DNA from: Spirochaetota bacterium
GTDB taxonomy: Bacteria; Spirochaetota; Spirochaetia; Treponematales; UBA12059
Assembly (NCBI GenBank): GCA_018816345.1
Contig: JAHIWG010000089.1
Coordinates: forward strand, 1 to 52,553
Direction: 5' to 3'
DNA length: 52,553 bases
Shown: positions 1 to 7,305 of the stretch, one piece after another
Layout: each line of letters opens with the position of its first letter
Numbering within the stretch: the first letter of the stretch is position 1
Made by a program: the position numbers and the translations under genes
Notes under the pieces: generated by a model
Database searches by the model: none
Seen by the model: only the letters and a program-made list of their open reading frames with translations
Told to the model about the DNA's origin: nothing

Positions 1-623
1 GATACCTCCTCAACGAGGACGTGTCGCGCGCCAGGATAGTGCGCCACTTCGGCGCCGAGGGCAAATTCAGGACCATGAAGGGCACCTACCTGGACATGCC
101 CCGCTGGATAACGGACCAGGTCGCCTCGTTCTACGCCCTCCCGCTCGCCGACATCGCGGCCACCAGGAAGACGGTCAAGGAACTGGTCTACGACGCGAGG
201 CCGGCCGATAAGCCGAAGCTCCGCGGGCTCATCGACTTCCTCGACCGGAACCAGACCTTCCACCTCTTCGACGCGATAGACTCCGCGAAGATACGCCTCT
301 CCGACGGCCCCCAGGCGGAGATAGCCTACGACCTCCCGCCCCACGTATCGATCAGGGAGAGCCTTTCCAGGAAGGAGCTCGAGAGCATCATCGCGCCGAG
401 GGTCGACCAGGCCCGCGCATTGGTCGAGGAGGCCGTCGCGAAGGCGGGCGTCGCCCCGGGAGACGTAGCGACGGTGATCCGAGTCGGGGGCTCGTCTCGG
501 ACGCCGGCCTTCGCGGCTATGCTGGAGGAGCTCTTCCCGGGCAGGGTCAAGGAAGGCGCCGTCTTCACCAGCATAGCCACGGGCCTCATCGCGGCTCACG
601 ACGCCGGCTTGTCGATACGCTAG
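1..623 (+). CDS. Hsp70-family protein, C-terminal part (5' truncated)
   Basis: The reading frame is open from base 3, so the gene starts before the window and only about 207 C-terminal residues are seen. Near the end, a stretch reading VIRVGGSSRTP matches the second phosphate/adenosine motif of the actin/Hsp70 ATPase fold, followed by ELFPG and an alanine-rich helix as in Hsp70 and YegD-like proteins. The protein stops right after the ATPase domain, with no substrate-binding beta-sandwich, which fits the short YegD-type Hsp70 homologues and not DnaK. It would be a cytosolic ATPase with a presumed chaperone role; its clients cannot be inferred. Its TAG stop lies in a CTAG palindrome shared with the stop of the convergent radical SAM gene. 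Family assignment is good; subfamily is uncertain because the N-terminus is missing. Confidence 0.8.
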   Translation, partial: YLLNEDVSRARIVRHFGAEGKFRTMKGTYLDMPRWITDQVASFYALPLADIAATRKTVKELVYDARPADKPKLRGLIDFLDRNQTFHLFDAIDSAKIRLSDGPQAEIAYDLPPHVSIRESLSRKELESIIAPRVDQARALVEEAVAKAGVAPGDVATVIRVGGSSRTPAFAAMLEELFPGRVKEGAVFTSIATGLIAAHDAGLSIR

Positions 624-3142
624 GAAGGCCGGCCCGAGGCTCCGGAGCCCTCCAGCGATACGCCTATGTCGAGGCTCAGGCCACGCTTCCGCGCTAGCGC
701 CGCCAAGGCGCCCAGGTCGCGCTTCCGTCCGCAGACGAAGGAGACGAGGGCGCGCCCGGCATCGGGCCCCGAGGCGGGGACGGCCACCGACGCCTCCAGG
801 ACGTTCCGCTTCTTTCGGCCTTTGTCGGATACGGCGTAGCGCGCCTCGCCCTCGGCCTTCCGGAGCGTGAACGGCATGGCCGCCCCGGCCAGGAAATCCG
901 ATACCAGCCTCGCGGCCTCGGGAAGGCCCGGGCCCTCCGCGAGGCCCGGGCCCTCGACGCGTATATCGACGTAGAGGCGCTCCGGATCCGGCGGGCCCGC
1001 CAGGACCTCGTATCCCGCGGCCTCGAGCTCATGCGGGCCCAAGGGCCGAGACGAGAGTATCCTATAGCAGGTATCGCCCCAGGCGCCGGGCAGGCGGGCG
1101 AGCCCCTCCTTCGAGCCGAGGAAGGCGTCCTCGGCCGTCCAGACGACCCCGGCCAGGGCGGGCGCCGCGGCGAACAAGGCGCGACGGAACGAGGCCGCGG
1201 CGTAGGCCGGATGGGCCCGGGCCGCCTCCGGCGACAGGCGGGCGCGGACGAAGGCCTCGTACGGCTTCCGCTTGGCGGAGACTATGGCCTCTATTGCGCG
1301 CTGGTCGCCCTCGGATACCGTAGCGAGCTCGTGGCCGGCCAGGAACGAGCGCTCGGATTCGTCGTTGCAGGCCCCGCAGGCAGCGCACGCAGCGCCTAGG
1401 CAGGAAGGGTTCTCCCGCCTCTCCTTGGCGTCGACGAAACGCCCGTAGACGCGCTCGCGGGACGCTATCGGGACGACGAAGCCGTAGGCGAACGGATAAT
1501 CGGCGGGCTTCTCGCCCGTGAACGACTCGCCGAGGGCGCCTCGGCTCCCGAGGTAGTCGCGGGCGTACTCCCAGGCCCCGCGAGACAGGCCGCGATCGTA
1601 GACGAAGCCGCGCCCGGCCAAGGCCAGGAGGAGGCCGTAGGAGCCCTTTGGGGCGAGGGCCAATACCTGGGACAGGCAGTACTCGTCGAAGCGCTCAGGA
1701 GAGCGGGACTCGAATCCCGCGGCCGCGACGGCGGATTCGAAACGGGCGCGTATAGCCGCGAACGCGCCTTCGTCCAGCATGAGCCTCTCGTAGGCCAAGG
1801 GGGTGAACGGCATGCGCACGAGCTCCCCCGCGGAGAACATCACGCGCGGCGGGGACGGCCTCGAGGAGACGACGCCGCCGAGCCAGGAGGCGAAGGAAGC
1901 GAACTCCGCCAGGTCGGTGGCGTCCTCGAAGCCTGATAGTATATAGAATAGCTTTATCTCCCGGGCGCCCTCGCGGACGAGGCGCTCGAGCACGGCGCGC
2001 AGGTCGGGCTCGGATAGTTCCTTGCTGTAATACGCCCTGGCCCGAGCGGATATCCCCTCGACGCCCACCGTGAACGAGCGCTTGCCCGCCGCCGACTCGA
2101 AGCGGACGAGGCCGGGGGATCGGGCCAGGATATCGACGCGCTGGCTCTGGAAGCTCACGGACCAGAAGCGGGCGCCGAGCTCCCGGATAATATCGACGAT
2201 GCGCGAATGGGCGTTGAAGTTATAGCTCGCCAGCTCGATGGAATCGGCCCCGCCTCCAGCCTTGAGGCGCTCGGCCTCCGCGATGACGGACTCTATCGGC
2301 CGCTCGCGGAACGGCTTCCGTTCCCAGCCCTCGAAGCAGAAGGAGCAGAAGCTCGGGCAGCCCCGCGTTATCTCGAGCCTCGCGGTGCCCGATTCCTCCC
2401 CGGCGATGAGGGGCGGCGGGCCGACGGGATACGCGTCAGGGGGCGCCTTGGCCTGAGCGACGGGCAGGCGGCTCGCCGTAGGCCAGAATCCGGCTATCTC
2501 GCGAGCCAGGGCCTCGAGGGCCTCGAGGCGTCGGCCGGCCGGGAGCCCGGCCGCTCTCGCGAGCCCCGGGGCCAGCCGCCCCGCCGAGCCCTCGCCCTCG
2601 CCGAAGAAGACGGCGTCGACGAGCGAGTCGCCGGTATCGGGGTCGTACGCCGCGGCGCTCGCCATGGCGTTAGAGCCGCCGAGGACGACGAGGGGGAAGC
2701 GCTCCGGCGCCAGCTCGCGCGCCCTCCTCGTCGGGGGGACGCCCGACCCGGAGAGATAGGGAGCCAGGTTGACGAGCTCCAGGGTATAGGCGTTCGAGAC
2801 CATGACGACGTCGAAGTCAGCCGCTCCCCTCGCCGACGCGACGCCGTGCATCAGGGGAACCCCTCCCCCCTCGAGGACGCGCCTGTCTAGCTCGGAGGGG
2901 AAGAACGCGAAGTCTATATAGGCGTCCGGCCAAGCCGCCCGCAGCTCCCTATAGAGGAACTCGTGAGGCGTCGAGCGCTCGACGTCGCGGAACGGCGAGA
3001 GCCGCGCCACGAGGAACCTGGCGGGAGCGTCGCGCCAGGCAGGGTTGCCGAAGTCGCGCTCGCCGTGAACCCCGTACAGCGAGTCCGGGTGAGGGTATCG
3101 GCGCGCGAAGGCGCGCTTGAGGAAATCCGAGTGATCGGGCAT
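620..3142 (-). CDS. B12-binding radical SAM protein
   Basis: An 840-residue cytosolic protein. Residues about 1-230 resemble a cobalamin-binding Rossmann domain, including DVVMVSNAY and a VLGGSNAMA loop. The radical SAM core begins at 254 with C262-x3-C266-x2-C269 (GCPSFCSFC), the ligands of the [4Fe-4S] cluster that cleaves S-adenosylmethionine. A second cysteine group, C581, C586, C589 and C592, could hold another Fe-S cluster or zinc. The C-terminal 200 residues resemble the extra domain of the TIGR03960-like family but are not assigned here. Substrate and reaction are unknown; B12-dependent members of this superfamily often methylate or rearrange unactivated carbons. It lies 11 bp downstream of the CNBD gene on the same strand and may be co-transcribed. 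Its stop overlaps the Hsp70-family stop by 4 bp. Confidence 0.9.
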   Translation of the reverse strand: MPDHSDFLKRAFARRYPHPDSLYGVHGERDFGNPAWRDAPARFLVARLSPFRDVERSTPHEFLYRELRAAWPDAYIDFAFFPSELDRRVLEGGGVPLMHGVASARGAADFDVVMVSNAYTLELVNLAPYLSGSGVPPTRRARELAPERFPLVVLGGSNAMASAAAYDPDTGDSLVDAVFFGEGEGSAGRLAPGLARAAGLPAGRRLEALEALAREIAGFWPTASRLPVAQAKAPPDAYPVGPPPLIAGEESGTARLEITRGCPSFCSFCFEGWERKPFRERPIESVIAEAERLKAGGGADSIELASYNFNAHSRIVDIIRELGARFWSVSFQSQRVDILARSPGLVRFESAAGKRSFTVGVEGISARARAYYSKELSEPDLRAVLERLVREGAREIKLFYILSGFEDATDLAEFASFASWLGGVVSSRPSPPRVMFSAGELVRMPFTPLAYERLMLDEGAFAAIRARFESAVAAAGFESRSPERFDEYCLSQVLALAPKGSYGLLLALAGRGFVYDRGLSRGAWEYARDYLGSRGALGESFTGEKPADYPFAYGFVVPIASRERVYGRFVDAKERRENPSCLGAACAACGACNDESERSFLAGHELATVSEGDQRAIEAIVSAKRKPYEAFVRARLSPEAARAHPAYAAASFRRALFAAAPALAGVVWTAEDAFLGSKEGLARLPGAWGDTCYRILSSRPLGPHELEAAGYEVLAGPPDPERLYVDIRVEGPGLAEGPGLPEAARLVSDFLAGAAMPFTLRKAEGEARYAVSDKGRKKRNVLEASVAVPASGPDAGRALVSFVCGRKRDLGALAALARKRGLSLDIGVSLEGSGASGRPS

Positions 3143-3153
3143 GAGCCGACGGC

Positions 3154-3645
3154 TCAGTCGAGCGACGGCGAGGGCCGTCTATCACGAGCGCCGCGCAGGA
3201 ACCCGGCCGGCTTCTCGTCGGCGTCGCAGGCCATCTCGTCCATGCGCCGCAGGCGCCTGGACAGGTCCCTCGCGAGGTTCATCATGACGATGCCGAAGAC
3301 CTTAGGATCGCGCTGGTATACGGTCCGTATGCACCTGTTGGATATGGTGACGACCCGTACCGGGCCTACGGCCGTTATAGTGGCCACCGAAGGCATTACG
3401 TCGAGCAGTTCCATCTCGCCGAAGGTCTGGCCCTCGGGCAGCGTAATAATGACGACGCCGCACCTCGATACGTCGACCCGGCCCTCGAGGATGAAGTATA
3501 TAGAATCGTTAGGCTGGCCTTCGCGTATTATCTGGGCTCCGGATTCGAAGCACGCGGTCCCCATGAGGGGGCGAATGAGGCCGATCTGCTCGACGGTCAA
3601 GCCGCCGAACAATGAATAGGCCTGTAGTTCCGCCGTATCTACCAT
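3154..3645 (-). CDS. cyclic-nucleotide-binding-fold protein (stand-alone, degenerate)
   Basis: A 163-residue protein made almost only of one CNBD/cupin-like effector domain: FGGLTVEQIGLIRPL, an IREGQPNDSIYFILEG strand pair, and FGEMELLD, the start of the phosphate-binding cassette. There is no HTH domain, so it is not a complete Crp/Fnr regulator. The arginine that normally binds the cyclic phosphate (as in PRNAT of the channel protein encoded at 17554) is replaced: the motif reads MPSVAT. It may therefore bind another ligand, or act through protein contacts. The ATG at 3645 is chosen because a TGG-TATACT extended -10 box ends nine bases upstream and the longer frame to 3732 would cross the divergent promoter. 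No clear ribosome binding site is seen, which suggests a leaderless mRNA. It is divergent from a diguanylate cyclase. Confidence 0.83.
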   Translation of the reverse strand: MVDTAELQAYSLFGGLTVEQIGLIRPLMGTACFESGAQIIREGQPNDSIYFILEGRVDVSRCGVVIITLPEGQTFGEMELLDVMPSVATITAVGPVRVVTISNRCIRTVYQRDPKVFGIVMMNLARDLSRRLRRMDEMACDADEKPAGFLRGARDRRPSPSLD

Positions 3646-3649
3646 AGGT

Positions 3650-3705
3650 AGTATAGTATACCACGATAGCGGAAGCGTGACAATGTATTCGCTATAGCAT
3701 ATAGT
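3650..3705. promoter_or_regulatory. overlapping divergent promoters for the CNBD and GGDEF genes
   Basis: Plus strand: GTGACA at 3677-3682, 17-bp spacer, TATAGT at 3700-3705, then seven bases to the ATG at 3713. Minus strand: TTGTCA read from 3683 to 3678, 17-bp spacer, TATACT from 3660 to 3655, then nine bases to the ATG at 3645. A second overlapping TATACT runs from 3655 to 3650. The two -35 boxes cover almost the same bases, so RNA polymerase could serve only one direction at a time. Read directly from the sequence; activity is inferred. Confidence 0.6.
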
Positions 3706-3712
3706 TGATACG

Positions 3713-5107
3713 ATGCGTCGTAAACTAGTCATGCACGCGGAGGCGGCGCGAATACGCCGCGGGTACTACATAGTCACCCTCGTCCTCGTGGTCGGCCTGG
3801 CCCTTGCCTTCACCGTCTCCCATTACTCGGTCCTAAAGCGCGCCGATTCAGAAGGCGTGGCCCGCCTCAGGGAGACGATTACCGAGATGACGAAAGGCTT
3901 CCTAGAGGCTTCGATACAGAGGACGATCGCCGATATCGACCTGGAACGCGTTCTGGCGAGGAAGGAGCTCCGCGTAGCCCCGGGGGACGCCGTGGCGGAG
4001 GCCCGCGCCGACGCCGTCGCGAAGGAGCGCGTCAAGACCCGCATAAGGGAGACGCGACTAGGGGCCGACGGGTATATATGGGTGCACGAGATCCTCGATT
4101 TCGACGGCGGGCCGAATTACGCGAGGCGCCTCGTTCACCGATTCCTCCTGGAAACGGAAGGAGACCTGCTCTCGACCGAACCCCGCGATGGGGATTTCCC
4201 TTACCTAGCCGAGCTCGAGAGCATCAAGCGCGACGGAGAGGCCTTCAACACGTACTATTTCCCTAGGCCGGGCGAGCAATTACCCGCCCTCAAGCTTTCG
4301 TTCTCGCGACTCTACCCGGATTTCTCCTGGGTCATCGGCACCGGGATATTCCTCGACGACGTCGAGAGGATCGTATCGTACGAGACGGAGCTCGCCGAGG
4401 CGAACATAAGGAGCGAGGCGGCCTCGAGCGTTACGGCCTTCCTATTCGCCATTGGCGGCGTGCTCGCGATAGTGTTCGCGGTTGACAGGGTCACGGGGAG
4501 GGCCATACGCGAGAGCTACGAACGTATCCAGACGACGGAGCAGGCCCTCAGGGACGAGAAGCGCAAGGTCGAGGAAGCCTACGCGCTGATGAAGAACCTC
4601 GCCGAGAGGGACGAGCTGACCGGACTCAGGAACCGGCGGAGCGGCATGAACCGCTTGACGATAGAGGCCGCGCGGGCCAAGCGCTCGGGCGCGCCGTTCT
4701 GCGTCGCCATCGGCGATATAGACCACTTCAAGGCCTTCAACGACAAGTATGGCCACGAGACGGGCGACCTGGTGCTCAAGAACGTCGCCGCCGCCATAGA
4801 GAGCGGGGTCAGGCTCGAGGATATGGCCGCCCGCTGGGGCGGCGAGGAATTCCTCATACTGTTCTCGGAGGACGACTTGGCCGGCGCCATCGAGGCGGCC
4901 GAGAGGATCAGGGTCGCGGTCTCGTCGTGCGAGGCCCAGGCGGAGGGAACGGAGCTATGCGTCACTATAACGCTGGGCTTGGCCCAGTTCGACCCGGACG
5001 AATCCGTCGAGGACCTGATAGCGAGGGCGGACGAGGCGATGTATAAAGGAAAAGCGGCGGGACGCGACACCGTGGTCGCCTCCCCGCCGCCCTTATCCCG
5101 GCTATGA
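3713..5107 (+). CDS. membrane diguanylate cyclase with periplasmic Cache sensor (GGDEF)
   Basis: A 464-residue sensor enzyme predicted to make cyclic di-GMP from two GTP. A transmembrane helix lies at about 18-36. An extracytoplasmic domain follows at 40-235 and ends in YPDFSWVIGTGIFLDDVE, the typical close of a single Cache (sCache_2) domain. A second helix is at about 238-257, then a linker helix, then the GGDEF domain from about 295. The active site is intact: DIDHFKAFND for metal and substrate, and GGEEF at 376-380. The RxxD inhibitory site (R367-D370) sits five residues before GGEEF, so product inhibition is expected. No EAL domain is present. The ATG at 3713 is preferred because a good promoter ends seven bases before it; ATG 3731 is an alternative. 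The end overlaps the convergent HTH gene by 6 bp. Confidence 0.92.
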   Translation: MRRKLVMHAEAARIRRGYYIVTLVLVVGLALAFTVSHYSVLKRADSEGVARLRETITEMTKGFLEASIQRTIADIDLERVLARKELRVAPGDAVAEARADAVAKERVKTRIRETRLGADGYIWVHEILDFDGGPNYARRLVHRFLLETEGDLLSTEPRDGDFPYLAELESIKRDGEAFNTYYFPRPGEQLPALKLSFSRLYPDFSWVIGTGIFLDDVERIVSYETELAEANIRSEAASSVTAFLFAIGGVLAIVFAVDRVTGRAIRESYERIQTTEQALRDEKRKVEEAYALMKNLAERDELTGLRNRRSGMNRLTIEAARAKRSGAPFCVAIGDIDHFKAFNDKYGHETGDLVLKNVAAAIESGVRLEDMAARWGGEEFLILFSEDDLAGAIEAAERIRVAVSSCEAQAEGTELCVTITLGLAQFDPDESVEDLIARADEAMYKGKAAGRDTVVASPPPLSRL

Positions 5108-5377
5108 AGCGCGCCGGCCGCAATAGAGTATCTTCCTGATGCCGTCGGAGGACAGGCAATACTCGTCCGCCAATTCATCGATAGTACGCCCGCAGGCCTT
5201 CGCCTCGCGGATGGCGGCGTTACGCCGATCCAGCTCGGCCCTGGTTCCGTTCTTACGTCCCCAGCCCAAGCGCTCGGACCCCTGCCTCGGCACGTAGACC
5301 AAGGCTCCCTGCACGTACTTCTGAATCTCGCTAAGCAACTCGGGAGGCAATACGCCGTCCGCATTTAAATAAGACAT
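5102..5377 (-). CDS. CD3324-family small HTH protein
   Basis: A 91-residue protein. The N-terminal half (NADGVLPPELLSEIQKYVQG, then ALVYVPRQ) and a central GWGRKNGTRAEL region match the pattern of CD3324-family proteins from Firmicutes and spirochaetes. The C-terminal part, DELADEYCLSSDGIRKILY, reads as a helix-turn-helix. It is probably a DNA-binding regulator; no target is known. The ATG at 5377 is chosen because GAGGA lies seven bases before it and homologues start near here; an in-frame ATG at 5407 would add ten unlike residues. It is convergent with, and overlaps by 6 bp, the diguanylate cyclase gene. The family is recognised from memory of its pattern; function is inferred. Confidence 0.78.
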   Translation of the reverse strand: MSYLNADGVLPPELLSEIQKYVQGALVYVPRQGSERLGWGRKNGTRAELDRRNAAIREAKACGRTIDELADEYCLSSDGIRKILYCGRRAS

Positions 5378-5589
5378 TATCGTTCCTCGATGGGATGTGG
5401 GCCACATCCGCCATTGACCGCGAGGAGGAACGAGCTCTGATAGGCTTGTTCTCTTCGCTACGCCGTGGCGGCGCCGAGGGTCCGGAGACTAGCGGGATCG
5501 CTGTAAAACATCATTATGCACCTCCAGGTACTACGAAGATGGGCGTGATTATGCCACAGGCACCTTTCTTTGTAAACAGCGCGAATCGA

Positions 5590-5595
5590 TATAAT
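5590..5595 (+). promoter_or_regulatory. consensus -10 box in the 5408-5891 gap
   Basis: The 484-bp gap between the HTH gene and the metallophosphoesterase contains a perfect TATAAT at 5590-5595, but no convincing -35 box at 16-18 bp. If active, it would give a long leader that includes the mini-ORF at 5745 and hairpins at 5762-5777 and 5789-5814. Apart from these, no gene was recognised in the gap; it looks less GC-rich than its surroundings between about 5490 and 5690. Confidence 0.4.
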
Positions 5596-5744
5596 CGTTC
5601 TGTACACGATCGGTCCTCCCGAGCCCCTGGAAAGAACCCGTAGACTGATACTGTCGCTTTAACAAGCCCCGAAAACGGCGCATAGTATCCCCGCCGGCGT
5701 TAACCCACACCGAGCGCGAGAGCGCGAGGGAAAGGAGGTGATCG

Positions 5745-5780
5745 ATGATTGACTTTGCGCGGAGGGCCACGGCCCTCTAA
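5745..5780 (+). CDS. possible 11-codon leader peptide behind a perfect Shine-Dalgarno
   Basis: AAGGAGGTGATC at 5732-5743 is fully complementary to the 3' end of 16S rRNA and is followed at once by ATG and ten more codons (MIDFARRATAL, then TAA). It is the strongest ribosome binding site in the window, on an ORF far too short to be an ordinary gene. The last codons form a 7-bp hairpin (5762-5777), and a larger GC-rich hairpin follows at 5789-5814. This arrangement fits a translated leader or standby site that controls the metallophosphoesterase 111 bp downstream, but it could be chance or the remnant of a lost gene. No family is recognised. Confidence 0.3.
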   Translation: MIDFARRATAL

Positions 5781-5788
5781 ACGAGTCG

Positions 5789-5814
5789 GCGGCCGTCCCG
5801 CCCGGGGCGGCCGC
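5789..5814 (+). other. GC-rich hairpin between the mini-ORF and the metallophosphoesterase
   Basis: Bases 5789-5800 pair with 5803-5814 over 12 positions, including one G-T wobble; in RNA the innermost pair must open to leave a four-base loop. No T-run follows, so it is not a classical terminator. It could act as an attenuator or an mRNA-protecting structure for the downstream gene. Confidence 0.4.
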
Positions 5815-5891
5815 TTCAGCTTCCCGGCACGCTATCCTGACCGCCTTGACCGTTCGCCCCCTCCGTCGTACCCTGTCCCGGGGGAAAAACT

Positions 5892-7112
5892 ATGCCATCG
5901 ACTACCCGTAGATTCACGATACTCGTAGCGGCCGCGGCCTTCGCCGCGATGTCCGCCTTCCTAGTATGGGCCTTCTTACAGGCCGGTACGCTCGGCATGT
6001 ACCGCTGGGGATACCGCACGCCGGTACTCGCGCTCTGCGCGGCCGGGATAGCGCCCCTCGTCGTCGCGCTCGCCTCCATTGCCCTTATGCGAGGCAAGGC
6101 CTACACTATTGTCAGCATGATGAGCATAGCCGTATCGATCCTCTCCCTGCTCGTCGCGATCGGGGTATCGGCATACGTTTTCTCCAACGCCTACGGCCCC
6201 GTCGCCTCCCCGGCGAGGCCGACCCTCGTCGATCCGGCCCGGGGCTTTCCGCTTCGACGCGCAGGCGACGGCTCCCCGACCCTAAGGGTCGCCCTATCCT
6301 CGGACCCCCACTACGGCCGAGAGGCGTCGAACGCCGAGGCCAGGAGCGCCATCCTCAGGCTCTCCCAGGCCGAGCACGAGGCGGGACGGCTAGACGCCTT
6401 CTTCGACCTGGGGGACACGACGGAGATGGGCATGGAGGCCGAGGATTGGAAGGACGCGATCGAGGGTATAACCCGCGACGCGCCTACCCTCCCCTTCGTC
6501 GCCCTGCTCGGCAACCACGACGCCCTCATAGGCGGGCGCGCCCGCTGGCGAGCCGCCTTCGCGGCCGGTTCCGGCCCCGGCGGCGCGCCGGCGGGAGGGC
6601 TTTCCGCCTCGTCGTGGCGCATGGACAGCGGCCCCGTCCACTTCATAGCCCTCGACCTCCTCTGGGGCCCCGAGGGCTTCGGGAAACGGGAGCGGGCCTG
6701 GCTGGCCCGCCAGCTCGAAGAGATCCCCGCGGAGGACTTCATAGTCGTCATGTCCCACTGCTTCTTCTACTCGTCGGGGTATATCGACGAAGGCACGGGC
6801 AAGGCCTGGTACGACCACGAGGAGATGCTTCGGGAGGTCGCGCCCCTCATCGCCGGGAAGGCCGACCTCGTCGTTTCCGGCCACAACCACTACATGGAGT
6901 GGCTCGAGGCCGACGGCACCGCCTGGGCCGTGGCGGGCGCCTTCGGCGGCAAGCCCGACCCCGTGCCGAGCTACCGCTCGCCCCGCTCCGTCTGGTTCAG
7001 CCAGGGAGTCTTCGGCCGCCTCGTCCTCGAGTTGCGCCCCGAAGGCCTCTCCTGCGAGTTCCAGGACCAGGCGGGCAAGCCCCTGTTCCAGAAGACCCTT
7101 CCGAGGCGCTAG
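5892..7112 (+). CDS. membrane-anchored metallophosphoesterase
   Basis: A 406-residue protein with about four hydrophobic segments in the first 105 residues, then a calcineurin-like phosphoesterase domain. The metal-binding motifs occur in order: SSDPHYG (D-x-H), FDLGDTTEMG (GD), ALLGNHDALIGG (GNHD), VMSHCFF (H) and VSGHNHYMEW (GHNH). The first motif sits in SSDPH and not the usual SDLH, a small variation. The enzyme probably hydrolyses a phosphomonoester or diester at the membrane; its substrate cannot be told. GGGGG is placed about six bases before the ATG. The gene may be controlled by the leader at 5590-5814. A strong bidirectional terminator follows at 7128-7163. Confidence 0.88.
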   Translation: MPSTTRRFTILVAAAAFAAMSAFLVWAFLQAGTLGMYRWGYRTPVLALCAAGIAPLVVALASIALMRGKAYTIVSMMSIAVSILSLLVAIGVSAYVFSNAYGPVASPARPTLVDPARGFPLRRAGDGSPTLRVALSSDPHYGREASNAEARSAILRLSQAEHEAGRLDAFFDLGDTTEMGMEAEDWKDAIEGITRDAPTLPFVALLGNHDALIGGRARWRAAFAAGSGPGGAPAGGLSASSWRMDSGPVHFIALDLLWGPEGFGKRERAWLARQLEEIPAEDFIVVMSHCFFYSSGYIDEGTGKAWYDHEEMLREVAPLIAGKADLVVSGHNHYMEWLEADGTAWAVAGAFGGKPDPVPSYRSPRSVWFSQGVFGRLVLELRPEGLSCEFQDQAGKPLFQKTLPRR

Positions 7113-7127
7113 GCGGCCAGCGCAAAG

Positions 7128-7163
7128 AAAAGGCTGAAGGATCCACGATCCCTCAGCCTTTTT
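7128..7163. terminator. bidirectional rho-independent terminator
   Basis: AAAAGGCTGA (7128-7137) pairs with TCAGCCTTTT (7153-7162), and an inner GGATC/GATCC extension strengthens the stem. A-rich and T-rich tracts on the two sides let it end transcription from both the metallophosphoesterase and the convergent ABC permease operon. Confidence 0.85.
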
Positions 7164-7167
7164 AAAC

Positions 7168-7264
7168 ACCGGCGAGCGAAGCGAGCTCGGTCGCCGACTC
7201 CCCGCGACGGCTGCCTGAAACGCGGCGGCCCGGAGTTGACCGGCGAGCGCGGCGAGCCCGGTCG
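7168..7264. repeat. two copies of a 26-bp REP-like element
   Basis: 7168-7193 and 7239-7264 are near-identical 26-mers that begin ACCGGCGAGCG, differ in a three-base centre (AAG or CGG), and end CGAGCTCGGTCG or CGAGCCCGGTCG. They lie in the non-coding gap between convergent genes, where repeated extragenic elements usually sit. The GCGAAGCG/CGCTTCGC core also recurs in the hairpin-rich stretch near 25500-25710. Confidence 0.45.
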
Positions 7265-7275
7265 AACCCGGGCCT

Positions 7276-7305
7276 GCGATCGCCGCGCGCAGCGTCGGCG
7301 ATCGC
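7276..7305 (-). terminator. hairpin directly after the ABC permease stop
   Basis: GCGATCGCC (7276-7284) pairs with GGCGATCGC (7297-7305), directly adjoining the minus-strand stop codon at 7306-7308. No T-run follows on the minus strand, so it may protect mRNA or pause polymerase before the main terminator at 7128. Confidence 0.35.

Noticed and set aside
5549-5770. A 73-residue minus-strand frame in the leader before the metallophosphoesterase
   Set aside because: No ribosome site, unlike composition, and it overlaps the plus-strand leader signals.
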